Shown here piece by piece: positions 7,496 through 14,245 of a DNA stretch of 17,120 bases. The notes beneath the pieces are model-generated. The model was not told where the DNA came from. It searched no databases and worked only from the letters and a program-made list of their open reading frames with translations. Both the position numbers and the translations under genes were made by a program. Where the stretch lies: the NCBI GenBank assembly GCA_038234155.1, contig JBBSUT010000043.1:1-17120 (forward strand). The letters run 5' to 3'. How positions within the stretch are numbered: the first letter of the stretch is position 1; each line of letters starts with the position of its first letter. The stretch is from Novosphingopyxis sp038234155 (GTDB lineage: Bacteria > Pseudomonadota > Alphaproteobacteria > Sphingomonadales > Sphingomonadaceae).

Positions 7496-9604
7496 TCAGA
7501 CGGCCTGCGCCTCAACCCTCCGCTTTTTTTGCAACCGGTATTCGTGCAGCAGCGGCTCGGTATAACCGCCCGGCTGGGCCTCTCCCTCGAACACCAGTGC
7601 GCGCGCGGCCCGGTAGGCAATGCCGTCCAGCGAGGACGCCATCGGCCGATACGCCGGATCGCCCGCATTCTGGGCATCGACCTTTTCCGCCATTCGCGCG
7701 AACACCGCATCCACCTGGTCCGCCGTCGTAACGCCGTGCTTCAACCAATTGGCAACATGCTGCGAGGAGATGCGCAGCGTCGCGCGGTCCTCCATCAAAC
7801 CGACGTCGTGGATATCGGGCACCTTAGAACAGCCCACGCCCTGATCGATCCAGCGCACGACATAACCGAGAATGCTCTGGATATTATTTTCCAGTTCGCG
7901 CTTGATCAAGTCCTCAGGGAAATTGGTATCGCTCGCCAAGGGCACGGTCAGCAGTTTTTCGAGACCAGGCATGGGCTGCGCGGCGACTGCGCTCTGGTGA
8001 TCGAACACGTCGAAGCGGTGATAATGCACCGCGTGCAGCGTGGCCGCCGTCGGGCTCGGTACCCAGGCGGTGTTGGCGCCGGTTTTGGGGTGACCGATCT
8101 TCTGCTCCATCATGTCGGCCATCCGGTCCGGCGCGGCCCACATGCCCTTGCCGATCTGCGCTTTTCCGGAGAAGCCATGCGCAAGACCGATCTGGACGTT
8201 GCGGTCCTCATAGGCGCCGATCCAGTCGCTCGCCTTCATCCCGCCCTTCGGGATCATCGCGCCGGCGGCCATGCTGGTGTGCATCTCATCGCCCGTGCGA
8301 TCCAGAAAGCCGGTGTTGATGAAAAAGATGCGGTCCTTCACCGCGTGAATGCACGCAGACAGATTTGCGGAGGTGCGCCGCTCCTCGTCCATCACACCAA
8401 CCTTCAGCTGGTTGCGCGCCAACCCCAGCATGTCCTCGACCGCCGCGAAAAGATCGTCGGTGAACGCCGCCTCATCGGACCCGTGCATCTTTGGCTTCAC
8501 GATATAGATCGCGCCGGCGCGGCTGTTGGTCAACCCGGCTTGGCCGTCGTGCTTGCCGATCAGCGCGGTAACCACCGCGTCCAATATGCCCTCGGGCGCC
8601 GCGCTGCCGTCCGCCAGGCGAACCGCCGGCGTGGTCATCAGATGGCCGACATTGCGCACCAGAAGCAGGCTGCGGCCCGGCAGGCTGAACGCGCTGCCAT
8701 CGGGCGCGGTGTAATCGCGGTCCGGGCTCAGCGTCCGGGTGACGGTCTTGCCGCCCTTGTCGAAGCTCTCCGACAGGTTGCCCTTCATCAGGCCGAGCCA
8801 GTTGGTGTAGCCGAGCACCTTGTCTTCGGCGTCCACCGCCGCGACCGAATCCTCGAGATCGACGATCGTGCTGAGCGCGGCCTCCAAGATGACGTCGGAT
8901 ATCCCCGCCCGATCATCCTTCCCCACCGGGTGATCACGGTCGAAGCGCACTTCGATATGCAGGCCGTTATGGCGGAACAGGCGTCCTTTGCCGTCTGCGC
9001 TCAGGCCGACATACTGGTCTTCGTCGGCGATCGCGATGCCGCGCTCAACATCGGCAAGATGAGCCCAGCTGCCCGACGCCAGCGGGATCGCCTCGTCGAG
9101 GAATGCCTTGGCCCAAGCCACCACTTCGGCACCGCGCTGGACATCATACCCCCCCGGCTTTGCCTCGCCCGCAATGACGTCTGTGCCGTAGAGCGCATCA
9201 TAGAGGCTGCCCCAGCGCGCATTGGCAGCGTTGAGCACGAAGCGCGCGTTCAGCGCCGGCACGACCAGCTGCGGACCTGCCAGCGTCGCGATTTCCGGAT
9301 CGACGCCGGTCGTCTCGATAGTGAAGGGGGCGGGCTCGTCGACCAGATAACCGATCTCGCGCAGGAATAGCCGATAGGCCTCGGCCTCGCTGGCCACGTC
9401 ATGACTGCCATGCCACCGGTCGATCTGCCGCTGCAGTTCCTCGCGCTTGGCGAGCAAATGCCGATTACTCGGGGCGAAACGCGCGTATAGATCGGCCAGC
9501 GCTTTCCAGAATATGGCGGCATCCACACCGCTGCCGGGCAATGCGTCACGCTCGATAAAGTCGGCCAGATGCCGGTCGACCTGCAGGCCGCTGCGCTCGA
9601 TCAT
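7496..9604 (-). CDS. glcB: Malate synthase G
   Basis: A 702-residue monomeric malate synthase of the G type (usual length about 720), condensing glyoxylate with acetyl-CoA to malate in the cytoplasm. Landmarks: SLLLVRNVGHLMTTPAV (312-328) with Arg317, equivalent to E. coli Arg338; VGVMDEERRTSANL (402-415) and INTGFLDRTGDEMHTSM (429-445), which supply the Mg2+ ligands; IGKGMWAAPDRMADMM (484-499); and GLMEDRATLRISSQHVANWL (602-621) with Asp606, equivalent to catalytic Asp631. ATG 9604 is chosen over TTG 9613 because GGGAGG directly abuts the TTG but lies 9 bases from the ATG. It follows eno by 21 bases on the same strand. No isocitrate lyase is present here, so the glyoxylate source is not shown. 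Confidence 0.96.
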   Translation of the reverse strand: MIERSGLQVDRHLADFIERDALPGSGVDAAIFWKALADLYARFAPSNRHLLAKREELQRQIDRWHGSHDVASEAEAYRLFLREIGYLVDEPAPFTIETTGVDPEIATLAGPQLVVPALNARFVLNAANARWGSLYDALYGTDVIAGEAKPGGYDVQRGAEVVAWAKAFLDEAIPLASGSWAHLADVERGIAIADEDQYVGLSADGKGRLFRHNGLHIEVRFDRDHPVGKDDRAGISDVILEAALSTIVDLEDSVAAVDAEDKVLGYTNWLGLMKGNLSESFDKGGKTVTRTLSPDRDYTAPDGSAFSLPGRSLLLVRNVGHLMTTPAVRLADGSAAPEGILDAVVTALIGKHDGQAGLTNSRAGAIYIVKPKMHGSDEAAFTDDLFAAVEDMLGLARNQLKVGVMDEERRTSANLSACIHAVKDRIFFINTGFLDRTGDEMHTSMAAGAMIPKGGMKASDWIGAYEDRNVQIGLAHGFSGKAQIGKGMWAAPDRMADMMEQKIGHPKTGANTAWVPSPTAATLHAVHYHRFDVFDHQSAVAAQPMPGLEKLLTVPLASDTNFPEDLIKRELENNIQSILGYVVRWIDQGVGCSKVPDIHDVGLMEDRATLRISSQHVANWLKHGVTTADQVDAVFARMAEKVDAQNAGDPAYRPMASSLDGIAYRAARALVFEGEAQPGGYTEPLLHEYRLQKKRRVEAQAV

Positions 9605-9613
9605 ATCGCTCAA

Positions 9614-9619
9614 CCTCCC
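9614..9619 (-). promoter_or_regulatory. glcB: Ribosome-binding site of glcB
   Basis: On the minus strand this reads GGGAGG, a strong Shine-Dalgarno sequence. It is 9 bases from ATG 9604 and immediately next to the alternative TTG at 9613, which settles the start choice. It lies in the 21-base gap after eno, so glcB can be translated independently of eno even if co-transcribed. Confidence 0.7.
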
Positions 9620-9625
9620 GAGAAC

Positions 9626-10915
9626 TCAGTTCCGGCCCATGCGGCGCATGAAATCGGTTCCCGCGAAATGCGCGGCATCGCCCAGTTGCTCCTCGATCCG
9701 CAGCAGCTGGTTATATTTGGCCGTCCGGTCCGAACGGCTGAGCGAACCGGTCTTGATCATCCCGCAATTGGTGGCGACGGCGAGATCGGCGATCGTCGTG
9801 TCCTCGGTCTCGCCGGAACGATGCGACATCACCGCGCTGTAACCGTGGCGATGCGCGATATCGACGGTCTCCAGCGTCTCGGTGAGCGAACCGACCTGGT
9901 TCACCTTGATCAGGATGGAGTTGGCCAAGCCGCGCGCAATACCATCCCGCAGGCGCTTTTCCTGCGTCACGAACAGATCATCGCCGACCAGCTGACAATC
10001 CGCGCCGATCTTGTCGGTAAGCTGCTTCCAGCCGTCGAAATCATCCTCGTCCAGCCCGTCCTCGATCGACAGGATAGGATAATCGGCCTGCAGTTTGGCG
10101 AGATAGTCCACCTGCTCGGCAACAGAGCGCGTCACGCCCTCGCCCTCGTAGACATAGGCGCCGTCCTTAAAGAACTCGCTTGCCGCAACGTCGAGCGCAA
10201 TCACCATATCCTTGCCCGCTTCGAACCCGGCGTCGCGGATCGCGCCCATGACGAAATCCAGCGCTTCCTCGGCCGACGGCAAATCGGGAGCGAAACCACC
10301 CTCGTCGCCCACCGCGGTGTTTTGCCCTTTTTTGGCAAGCGCGGCTTTGAGCCCGTGAAAAACCTCGGTGCCCATGCGCAGTGCCTCGGCGAAACTGTCG
10401 GCCTTGACCGGCATGATCATGAATTCCTGAAAATCCAGCCGATTGTCGGCATGCGCGCCGCCATTGACAATGTTCATCATCGGGACCGGCATGGTCTTGG
10501 CGTTTGCGCCGCCGACATAACGGTATAGCGGCAGGCCGAGACTGTTGGCGGCAGCGTGGGCCGCGGCGAGCGAAGCGCCGAGGATGGCGTTGGCCCCCAG
10601 CTTGCCTTTGTTGTCCGTTCCGTCGAGCGCCAGCATCGTGCGATCGATTGCCACCTGATCCACCGCGTCCATGCCGGTGATGGCGTCGGCGATCGGGCCG
10701 TTGATCGCCCCGACCGCTTTCAGCACGCCCTTGCCGCCATAGCGTGCCCGGTCTCCGTCGCGCAGCTCGATCGCCTCATATTTGCCGGTCGATGCGCCAG
10801 ACGGCACCGCTGCGCGGCCCATGCTGCCATCGGACAGGAACACGTCCGCCTCAACCGTGGGGTTGCCCCGGCTGTCGAGAATTTCACGTCCGATGATCTG
10901 AGAGATGATGGTCAT
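9626..10915 (-). CDS. eno: Enolase
   Basis: A 429-residue enolase, the normal bacterial length, interconverting 2-phosphoglycerate and phosphoenolpyruvate in glycolysis and gluconeogenesis. The protein starts MTIISQIIGREILDSRGNPT, a classic enolase N-terminus. Catalytic acid Glu205 is in AVGDEGGFAPD; metal ligands are Asp242 (IALDVAAS), Glu285 (SIEDGLDEDD) and Asp312 (VGDDLFVT); catalytic base Lys337 is in LIKVNQVGSLTET. The signature MSHRSGETEDTTIADLAV (363-380) follows. A longer frame extends back to 11110 into mutM but adds 65 residues with no family counterpart. AAAAGG (10924-10929 on the complement) lies 8 bases before the ATG. The 86-base leader contains a hairpin and a direct repeat described separately. 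It is flanked by mutM and glcB on the same strand. Confidence 0.97.
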   Translation of the reverse strand: MTIISQIIGREILDSRGNPTVEADVFLSDGSMGRAAVPSGASTGKYEAIELRDGDRARYGGKGVLKAVGAINGPIADAITGMDAVDQVAIDRTMLALDGTDNKGKLGANAILGASLAAAHAAANSLGLPLYRYVGGANAKTMPVPMMNIVNGGAHADNRLDFQEFMIMPVKADSFAEALRMGTEVFHGLKAALAKKGQNTAVGDEGGFAPDLPSAEEALDFVMGAIRDAGFEAGKDMVIALDVAASEFFKDGAYVYEGEGVTRSVAEQVDYLAKLQADYPILSIEDGLDEDDFDGWKQLTDKIGADCQLVGDDLFVTQEKRLRDGIARGLANSILIKVNQVGSLTETLETVDIAHRHGYSAVMSHRSGETEDTTIADLAVATNCGMIKTGSLSRSDRTAKYNQLLRIEEQLGDAAHFAGTDFMRRMGRN

Positions 10916-10923
10916 GGGAAGGG

Positions 10924-10968
10924 CCTTTTGCGTCTGGGGATTCGGGTCGCTGCCGTCCTGACGCAAGG
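10924..10968 (-). promoter_or_regulatory. eno: Leader hairpin that could mask the eno ribosome-binding site
   Basis: On the minus strand CCTTGCGTC (10968 down to 10960) can pair with GACGCAAAAGG (10934 down to 10924). TTGCGTC/GACGCAA gives seven contiguous pairs; adding CC/GG needs a small A bulge. The AAAAGG in the second arm is the eno Shine-Dalgarno sequence, 8 bases before the ATG. The loop is about 25 bases. Sequestration is an inference from base pairing. Confidence 0.4.
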
Positions 10969-10982
10969 CACCGTGCAAGGCA
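10963..10982. repeat. 8-bp direct repeat in the eno leader
   Basis: GCAAGGCA occurs at 10963-10970 and again at 10975-10982, separated by CCGT, a 12-bp period. One copy overlaps the first arm of the eno leader hairpin, so an alternative pairing register is possible. It could be an operator or a chance repeat. Confidence 0.4.
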
Positions 10983-11001
10983 AGATGCGCAGGAAAAGTC
11001 C

Positions 11002-11814
11002 TCAACGCTGGCAGTCCGCGCAATAAAAGGTGGAGCGTCCGCCCTCGGGCCGCCGCCGAACCACGCCGCCGCACGGACATCGTTCGCCTTCCTTGCCGTA
11101 GACCCGCCACTGTTTGGCGAAATAGCCGAGCTCTCCATCCGGCCGCGCATAATCGCGTAAGGTGGAGCCGCCCGCCGCGATCGCCGCGATCAGCACGGTG
11201 CGTATTGCCTCCACCAACCGCTCCAGACGTACCAGACCGATTTTGCCGCCCTGCCGCCCCGGTGCGATCCGCGCCATGTTCAGCGCCTCACACACATAGA
11301 TATTGCCCAGGCCGGCCACGATCCGTTGATCGAGCATCAACAATTTGATGCCTGCGAAACGACCCGTCAGCGCTTGCTGCAGATATCGGGCGGTAAAGTC
11401 CGGCCCGAGCGGTTCCGGGCCCAAGGCGGCAAACGGGGGCCATCGGTCCAGCGCTGCCGTTTCCATCAGGTCCACCGAACCGAAGCGCCGGGGATCGTTG
11501 AGGCTGAGCAGATGGCCGCTCTCGACGCCGATCACCAGATGATCGTGCGTGCCCAACGCTTCCGGATCGATCCGCCAGCGGCCGGACATGCCGAGGTGAA
11601 AGACCATGCTGTCCCCGCGATCGGTATGGATCAGCCCGTATTTCGCGCGGCGGCCGAGGCCGGTGATGGTGGCGCCCGTCATGCGCTGGCGCAAGTCTTC
11701 CGGGAAAGGCCGGCGCAGATCGGGACGGCGCGTCTCGATCCCGGCGATCCGCTGTCCGTCCATAACAGCGGCCAGCCCGCGCACGGTGGTTTCGACTTCG
11801 GGAAGTTCGGGCAT
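11002..11814 (-). CDS. mutM: Formamidopyrimidine-DNA glycosylase (Fpg/MutM)
   Basis: A 270-residue bifunctional glycosylase/AP lyase removing 8-oxoguanine and formamidopyrimidines from DNA. After Met removal the protein begins PELPEVETTVRGL: Pro2 is the Schiff-base nucleophile and Glu3 the second catalytic residue, which dictates the start at 11814 although a frame extends to 11850. Lys58 in RRAKYGLIH, Arg109 in LNDPRRFGS, GLGNIYVCEALNMA (168-181) and the C-terminal zinc finger are present. The finger reads C246-P-C248 ... C265-AD-C268 with RSTFYC; the first pair has one residue between the cysteines instead of the usual two. There is no clear ribosome-binding site before the ATG. It is divergent from ubiE and 86 bases upstream of eno, so transcription may continue into eno and glcB. 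Confidence 0.95.
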   Translation of the reverse strand: MPELPEVETTVRGLAAVMDGQRIAGIETRRPDLRRPFPEDLRQRMTGATITGLGRRAKYGLIHTDRGDSMVFHLGMSGRWRIDPEALGTHDHLVIGVESGHLLSLNDPRRFGSVDLMETAALDRWPPFAALGPEPLGPDFTARYLQQALTGRFAGIKLLMLDQRIVAGLGNIYVCEALNMARIAPGRQGGKIGLVRLERLVEAIRTVLIAAIAAGGSTLRDYARPDGELGYFAKQWRVYGKEGERCPCGGVVRRRPEGGRSTFYCADCQR

Positions 11815-11821
11815 GGCCAGG

Positions 11822-11850
11822 GATATAGGCATTTGGCAGCGCGGTGCCAT
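11822..11850 (-). promoter_or_regulatory. mutM: Candidate mutM promoter giving a leaderless mRNA
   Basis: On the minus strand ATGGCA (11850-11845) and TATATC (11827-11822) are 17 bases apart, each near the -35 and -10 consensus. Only 7 bases separate the -10 element from the mutM ATG, so transcription would begin at or beside the start codon. This fits the lack of a Shine-Dalgarno sequence. Confidence 0.35.
11834..11849. promoter_or_regulatory. Palindrome TGGCA-N6-TGCCA in the mutM/ubiE divergent region
   Basis: TGGCA (11834-11838) and its reverse complement TGCCA (11845-11849) flank six bases. The site lies within the candidate mutM promoter, covering most of its -35 element and part of the spacer. 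A dimeric repressor could bind here, but five-base arms are short. The rest of the 121-base divergent region shows no confident ubiE promoter. Confidence 0.3.
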
Positions 11851-11935
11851 TGTTTCGACGCAGGCCGCTCGCCATCTAGCAAAAGCGCCGCCACCACCCT
11901 AGGACGCAGCCAGAGCGAAAGAACGAGGACCCGCC

Positions 11936-12667
11936 ATGCCAGACACCGTCTCCTTCGGTTTCGAAGAGGTTGCACCGGACGAAAAGACCCGGCGCGTCGG
12001 CGGCGTGTTCTCCAATGTTGCGTCCAGCTATGATGTGATGAATGATGCCATGTCGGGCGGCATGCACCGGTTGTGGAAGAACCGTTTCGTTCGTCTCGTC
12101 AAACCGCGCGAAGGCGAGGATATTCTCGATATGGCCGGAGGCACCGGGGACATTGCCTTCCGCATGCAGGCCAAAGGTGCCAATGTCACGGTGGCCGATA
12201 TCAATCCGGAGATGCTGGAAGTGGGCATGGACCGGGCGGTCAAGCGCGGGCTCGACGGGCTGGTCTGGACCGAGCAGAATGCCGAAACCCTGACCTTCCC
12301 CGATCGCCATTTTGATGCCTATACCATCGCTTTCGGCATCCGGAACGTCACCGACATTCCCGCCGCGCTGGCCGAAGCGCACCGCACGCTGCGCTATGGC
12401 GGACGTTTTTTCTGCCTGGAATTTTCGACAACGCTTTGGCCCGGTTTCGCCGATGTCTACGACTGGTACTCGATGAATTTGGTGCCCAAGATCGGCAAGG
12501 CGATCGCCCGGGATGAAGAGAGCTATCGCTACCTCGTCGAATCGATCCGCCGCTTTCCGGGCATGGAGCGGTTCAAGGGCCTGATCGCCGATGCGGGATT
12601 CACGCAGGTCAGGGCCCAGCCGATCCTGGGCGGCCTCGTCGCGATACACAGCGGCTGGAAAATTTGA
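11936..12667 (+). CDS. ubiE: Ubiquinone/menaquinone C-methyltransferase UbiE
   Basis: A 243-residue class I SAM methyltransferase adding the C-methyl group in ubiquinone synthesis (and to demethylmenaquinone where that is made). VGGVFSNVASSYDVMNDAMS (21-40) followed by GGMHRLWK is the UbiE/COQ5 signature. SAM motif I is ILDMAGGTGDIAF (63-75), with a later acidic VADINPEML (86-94). FGIRNVTD (133-140), LEFS (161-164) and YRYLVESIRRFPGMERF (197-213) complete the family pattern. GAGG (11925-11928) is 7 bases before the ATG. It heads the plus-strand run and is divergent from mutM. An alphaproteobacterium of this kind would normally use it for ubiquinone only, which is an inference. Confidence 0.95.
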   Translation: MPDTVSFGFEEVAPDEKTRRVGGVFSNVASSYDVMNDAMSGGMHRLWKNRFVRLVKPREGEDILDMAGGTGDIAFRMQAKGANVTVADINPEMLEVGMDRAVKRGLDGLVWTEQNAETLTFPDRHFDAYTIAFGIRNVTDIPAALAEAHRTLRYGGRFFCLEFSTTLWPGFADVYDWYSMNLVPKIGKAIARDEESYRYLVESIRRFPGMERFKGLIADAGFTQVRAQPILGGLVAIHSGWKI

Positions 12668-12693
12668 TGCGAGAGAGACCGATCCTGGCATGA
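12667..12693 (+). other. Eight-codon bridging frame between ubiE and ubiB
   Basis: ATG 12667-12669 overlaps the ubiE stop as TGATG. The frame encodes MRERPILA and ends at TGA 12691-12693, which overlaps the ubiB start (12690-12692) as ATGA. It therefore spans the whole 22-base gap with stop/start overlaps at both ends. A ribosome could pass from ubiE to ubiB by two reinitiation events. The peptide itself probably has no function. Confidence 0.35.
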
Positions 12694-14237
12694 CCGCCGC
12701 GCGCACGCATATTTTCCGGCTCCTCAAATGGGGCCGCATTCTGGCGCGCCACGGAGCGCTGCGCGATATTGAAAATGCGCGCCAGACGCCGCTGCCCGTG
12801 CGCCGGCTATGCCGTGTTGCCCGGCTCGGCACGATCCAGCCCAAAAACCCCGATTACGCCGCCGCCTTCCGCGAGATCGGTCCTGCCGCGATCAAGCTCG
12901 GCCAGACGCTGGCCACGCGCCCCGATCTGGTGGGCGAGGAGGCGACGCGCAATCTTTTGAACCTGCAGGACAGCCTGCCGCCCGAACCATTCGAAAAAAT
13001 TTGCGAGCAGATCGAGCACGCGCTGGATGCACCCTGGCAGCAACATTTTCAGTCGATCGATCCGGAACCGATCGGCTCAGCGTCTATCGCGCAGGTGCAC
13101 AAGGCGGTAACCACCGACGGCCGCACGGTCGCGGTCAAGGTGCAGCGTCCAGGCATCGACAAGCGCTTTCTGCGCGATATCGAGACCTATGAATGGGCCG
13201 CCGCGCATCTGGAGGCTTTCGGAGGCGAAGCGGCCCGGCTGCGCCCCCGCCTCACCATCGCCAATTTCAAACGCTGGACCATGCGCGAATTGGATCTGCG
13301 CCGCGAAGCCGCGTCCGCCAGCGAGCTCAAAGACGCGATGCAGTCCGAGGCGTTTTACGAAGTCCCGACGATCGACTGGGATCGCACCGCGGGCAAGGTG
13401 TTGACGCTGGACTGGGTGGACGGGGTCAAGATATCCGACCGCGAGACGCTGCTGGCAGCGGGCCACGATATGCGCGTGCTGGCCAATCGGCTGGTCCACG
13501 CTTTTTTGCGCCAGGCGATCAGCGAGGGGTTCTTCCATGCCGACATGCACCAAGGCAATCTGCTGGTGCGCGCCGATGGCACGGTCGTCGCCATCGATTT
13601 TGGGATCATGGGCCGGATCGACCGCAAGGCACGTTTCTGGCTGGCGGAAATCCTCTACGGCCTGATCACCGGCAATTATCGCCGCGTCGCCGAAATTCAT
13701 TTCGAAGCGCAATATGTTCCCGCGCACCATAATCTCGAGGATTTTGCCACGGCTCTGCGCGCCGTAGGCGAACCGATGCGCGGAAAGGCGGTGAGCGAAC
13801 TGTCGGTCGGGATGATGCTCGACGGGCTGTTTGCCATCACCCGCGATTTTGACATGCAGACGCAGCCGCATCTATTGCTGCTGCAGAAAACGATGGTGAT
13901 GGTGGAGGGCGTGGCCACTTCGCTCGATCCTGGCATCAATATGTGGGACACGGCCGCGCCATTCGTGCGCGAATGGATACGCACCGAGCTTGGGCCCGAA
14001 GCGGCGGCGGCCGATGCGATCAGACGCAATGTGCAGACGCTGGGCCTGATCCCAGACCTGATCAGACGGCTGGACGAAAGCCTGCCCAAAACGGGCGGTG
14101 CCCCGCCCCCGCCCCCGCTGCCCGATATCAAGCTGATCTGGGACCGGGATCGCCCGCGCGGAATGGGACTGCGCTATACCGTCACCGCCCTGTTGGCCGC
14201 GGCGGCCGGCGCGGCGGGCATGTGGTGGCTGGGCTGA
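12690..14237 (+). CDS. ubiB: Ubiquinone biosynthesis atypical kinase/ATPase UbiB (ABC1/COQ8 family)
   Basis: A 515-residue membrane-associated protein of the ABC1/ADCK family needed for ubiquinone synthesis; known members bind ATP and act as ATPases rather than ordinary protein kinases. The family KxGQ motif is Lys69-Gln72 in AIKLGQTLATRPDLVG, followed by the PIGSASIAQVH loop (127-137), nucleotide-binding Lys150 in VAVKVQRPG, the catalytic HADMHQGN (283-290) and the metal-binding DFG at 303-305. A proline-rich linker (472-478) precedes a C-terminal hydrophobic helix (about 495-514). Only one membrane segment is evident, whereas E. coli UbiB has two, and the protein is somewhat shorter. The start at 12690 follows the family N-terminus. 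It lies 22 bases after ubiE and 4 bases before coaBC. Confidence 0.95.
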   Translation: MTAARTHIFRLLKWGRILARHGALRDIENARQTPLPVRRLCRVARLGTIQPKNPDYAAAFREIGPAAIKLGQTLATRPDLVGEEATRNLLNLQDSLPPEPFEKICEQIEHALDAPWQQHFQSIDPEPIGSASIAQVHKAVTTDGRTVAVKVQRPGIDKRFLRDIETYEWAAAHLEAFGGEAARLRPRLTIANFKRWTMRELDLRREAASASELKDAMQSEAFYEVPTIDWDRTAGKVLTLDWVDGVKISDRETLLAAGHDMRVLANRLVHAFLRQAISEGFFHADMHQGNLLVRADGTVVAIDFGIMGRIDRKARFWLAEILYGLITGNYRRVAEIHFEAQYVPAHHNLEDFATALRAVGEPMRGKAVSELSVGMMLDGLFAITRDFDMQTQPHLLLLQKTMVMVEGVATSLDPGINMWDTAAPFVREWIRTELGPEAAAADAIRRNVQTLGLIPDLIRRLDESLPKTGGAPPPPPLPDIKLIWDRDRPRGMGLRYTVTALLAAAAGAAGMWWLG

Positions 14238-14245
14238 TGGCATGA
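14237..14245 (+). other. Three-codon AUG-GCA-UGA frame between ubiB and coaBC
   Basis: ATG 14237-14239 overlaps the ubiB stop as TGATG. After GCA, TGA 14243-14245 overlaps the coaBC start (14242-14244) as ATGA. The geometry repeats that of the ubiE-ubiB junction. No good ribosome-binding site precedes coaBC, so reinitiation is plausible. Confidence 0.35.

Noticed and set aside
7524..7530. Run of seven T after the fahA stop as an intrinsic terminator
   Set aside because: No GC-rich hairpin of useful length precedes it; the best is four pairs. The run is the complement of consecutive Lys codons near the end of glcB.
7529..9370. 613-codon plus-strand open frame opposite glcB
   Set aside because: The protein has no recognisable motifs and low-complexity His/Arg/Gln-rich composition. 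It mirrors the codon bias of the conserved malate synthase gene.
9569..10528. 319-codon plus-strand frame opposite eno
   Set aside because: Same artefact: it exactly shadows conserved enolase codons and shows no family features.
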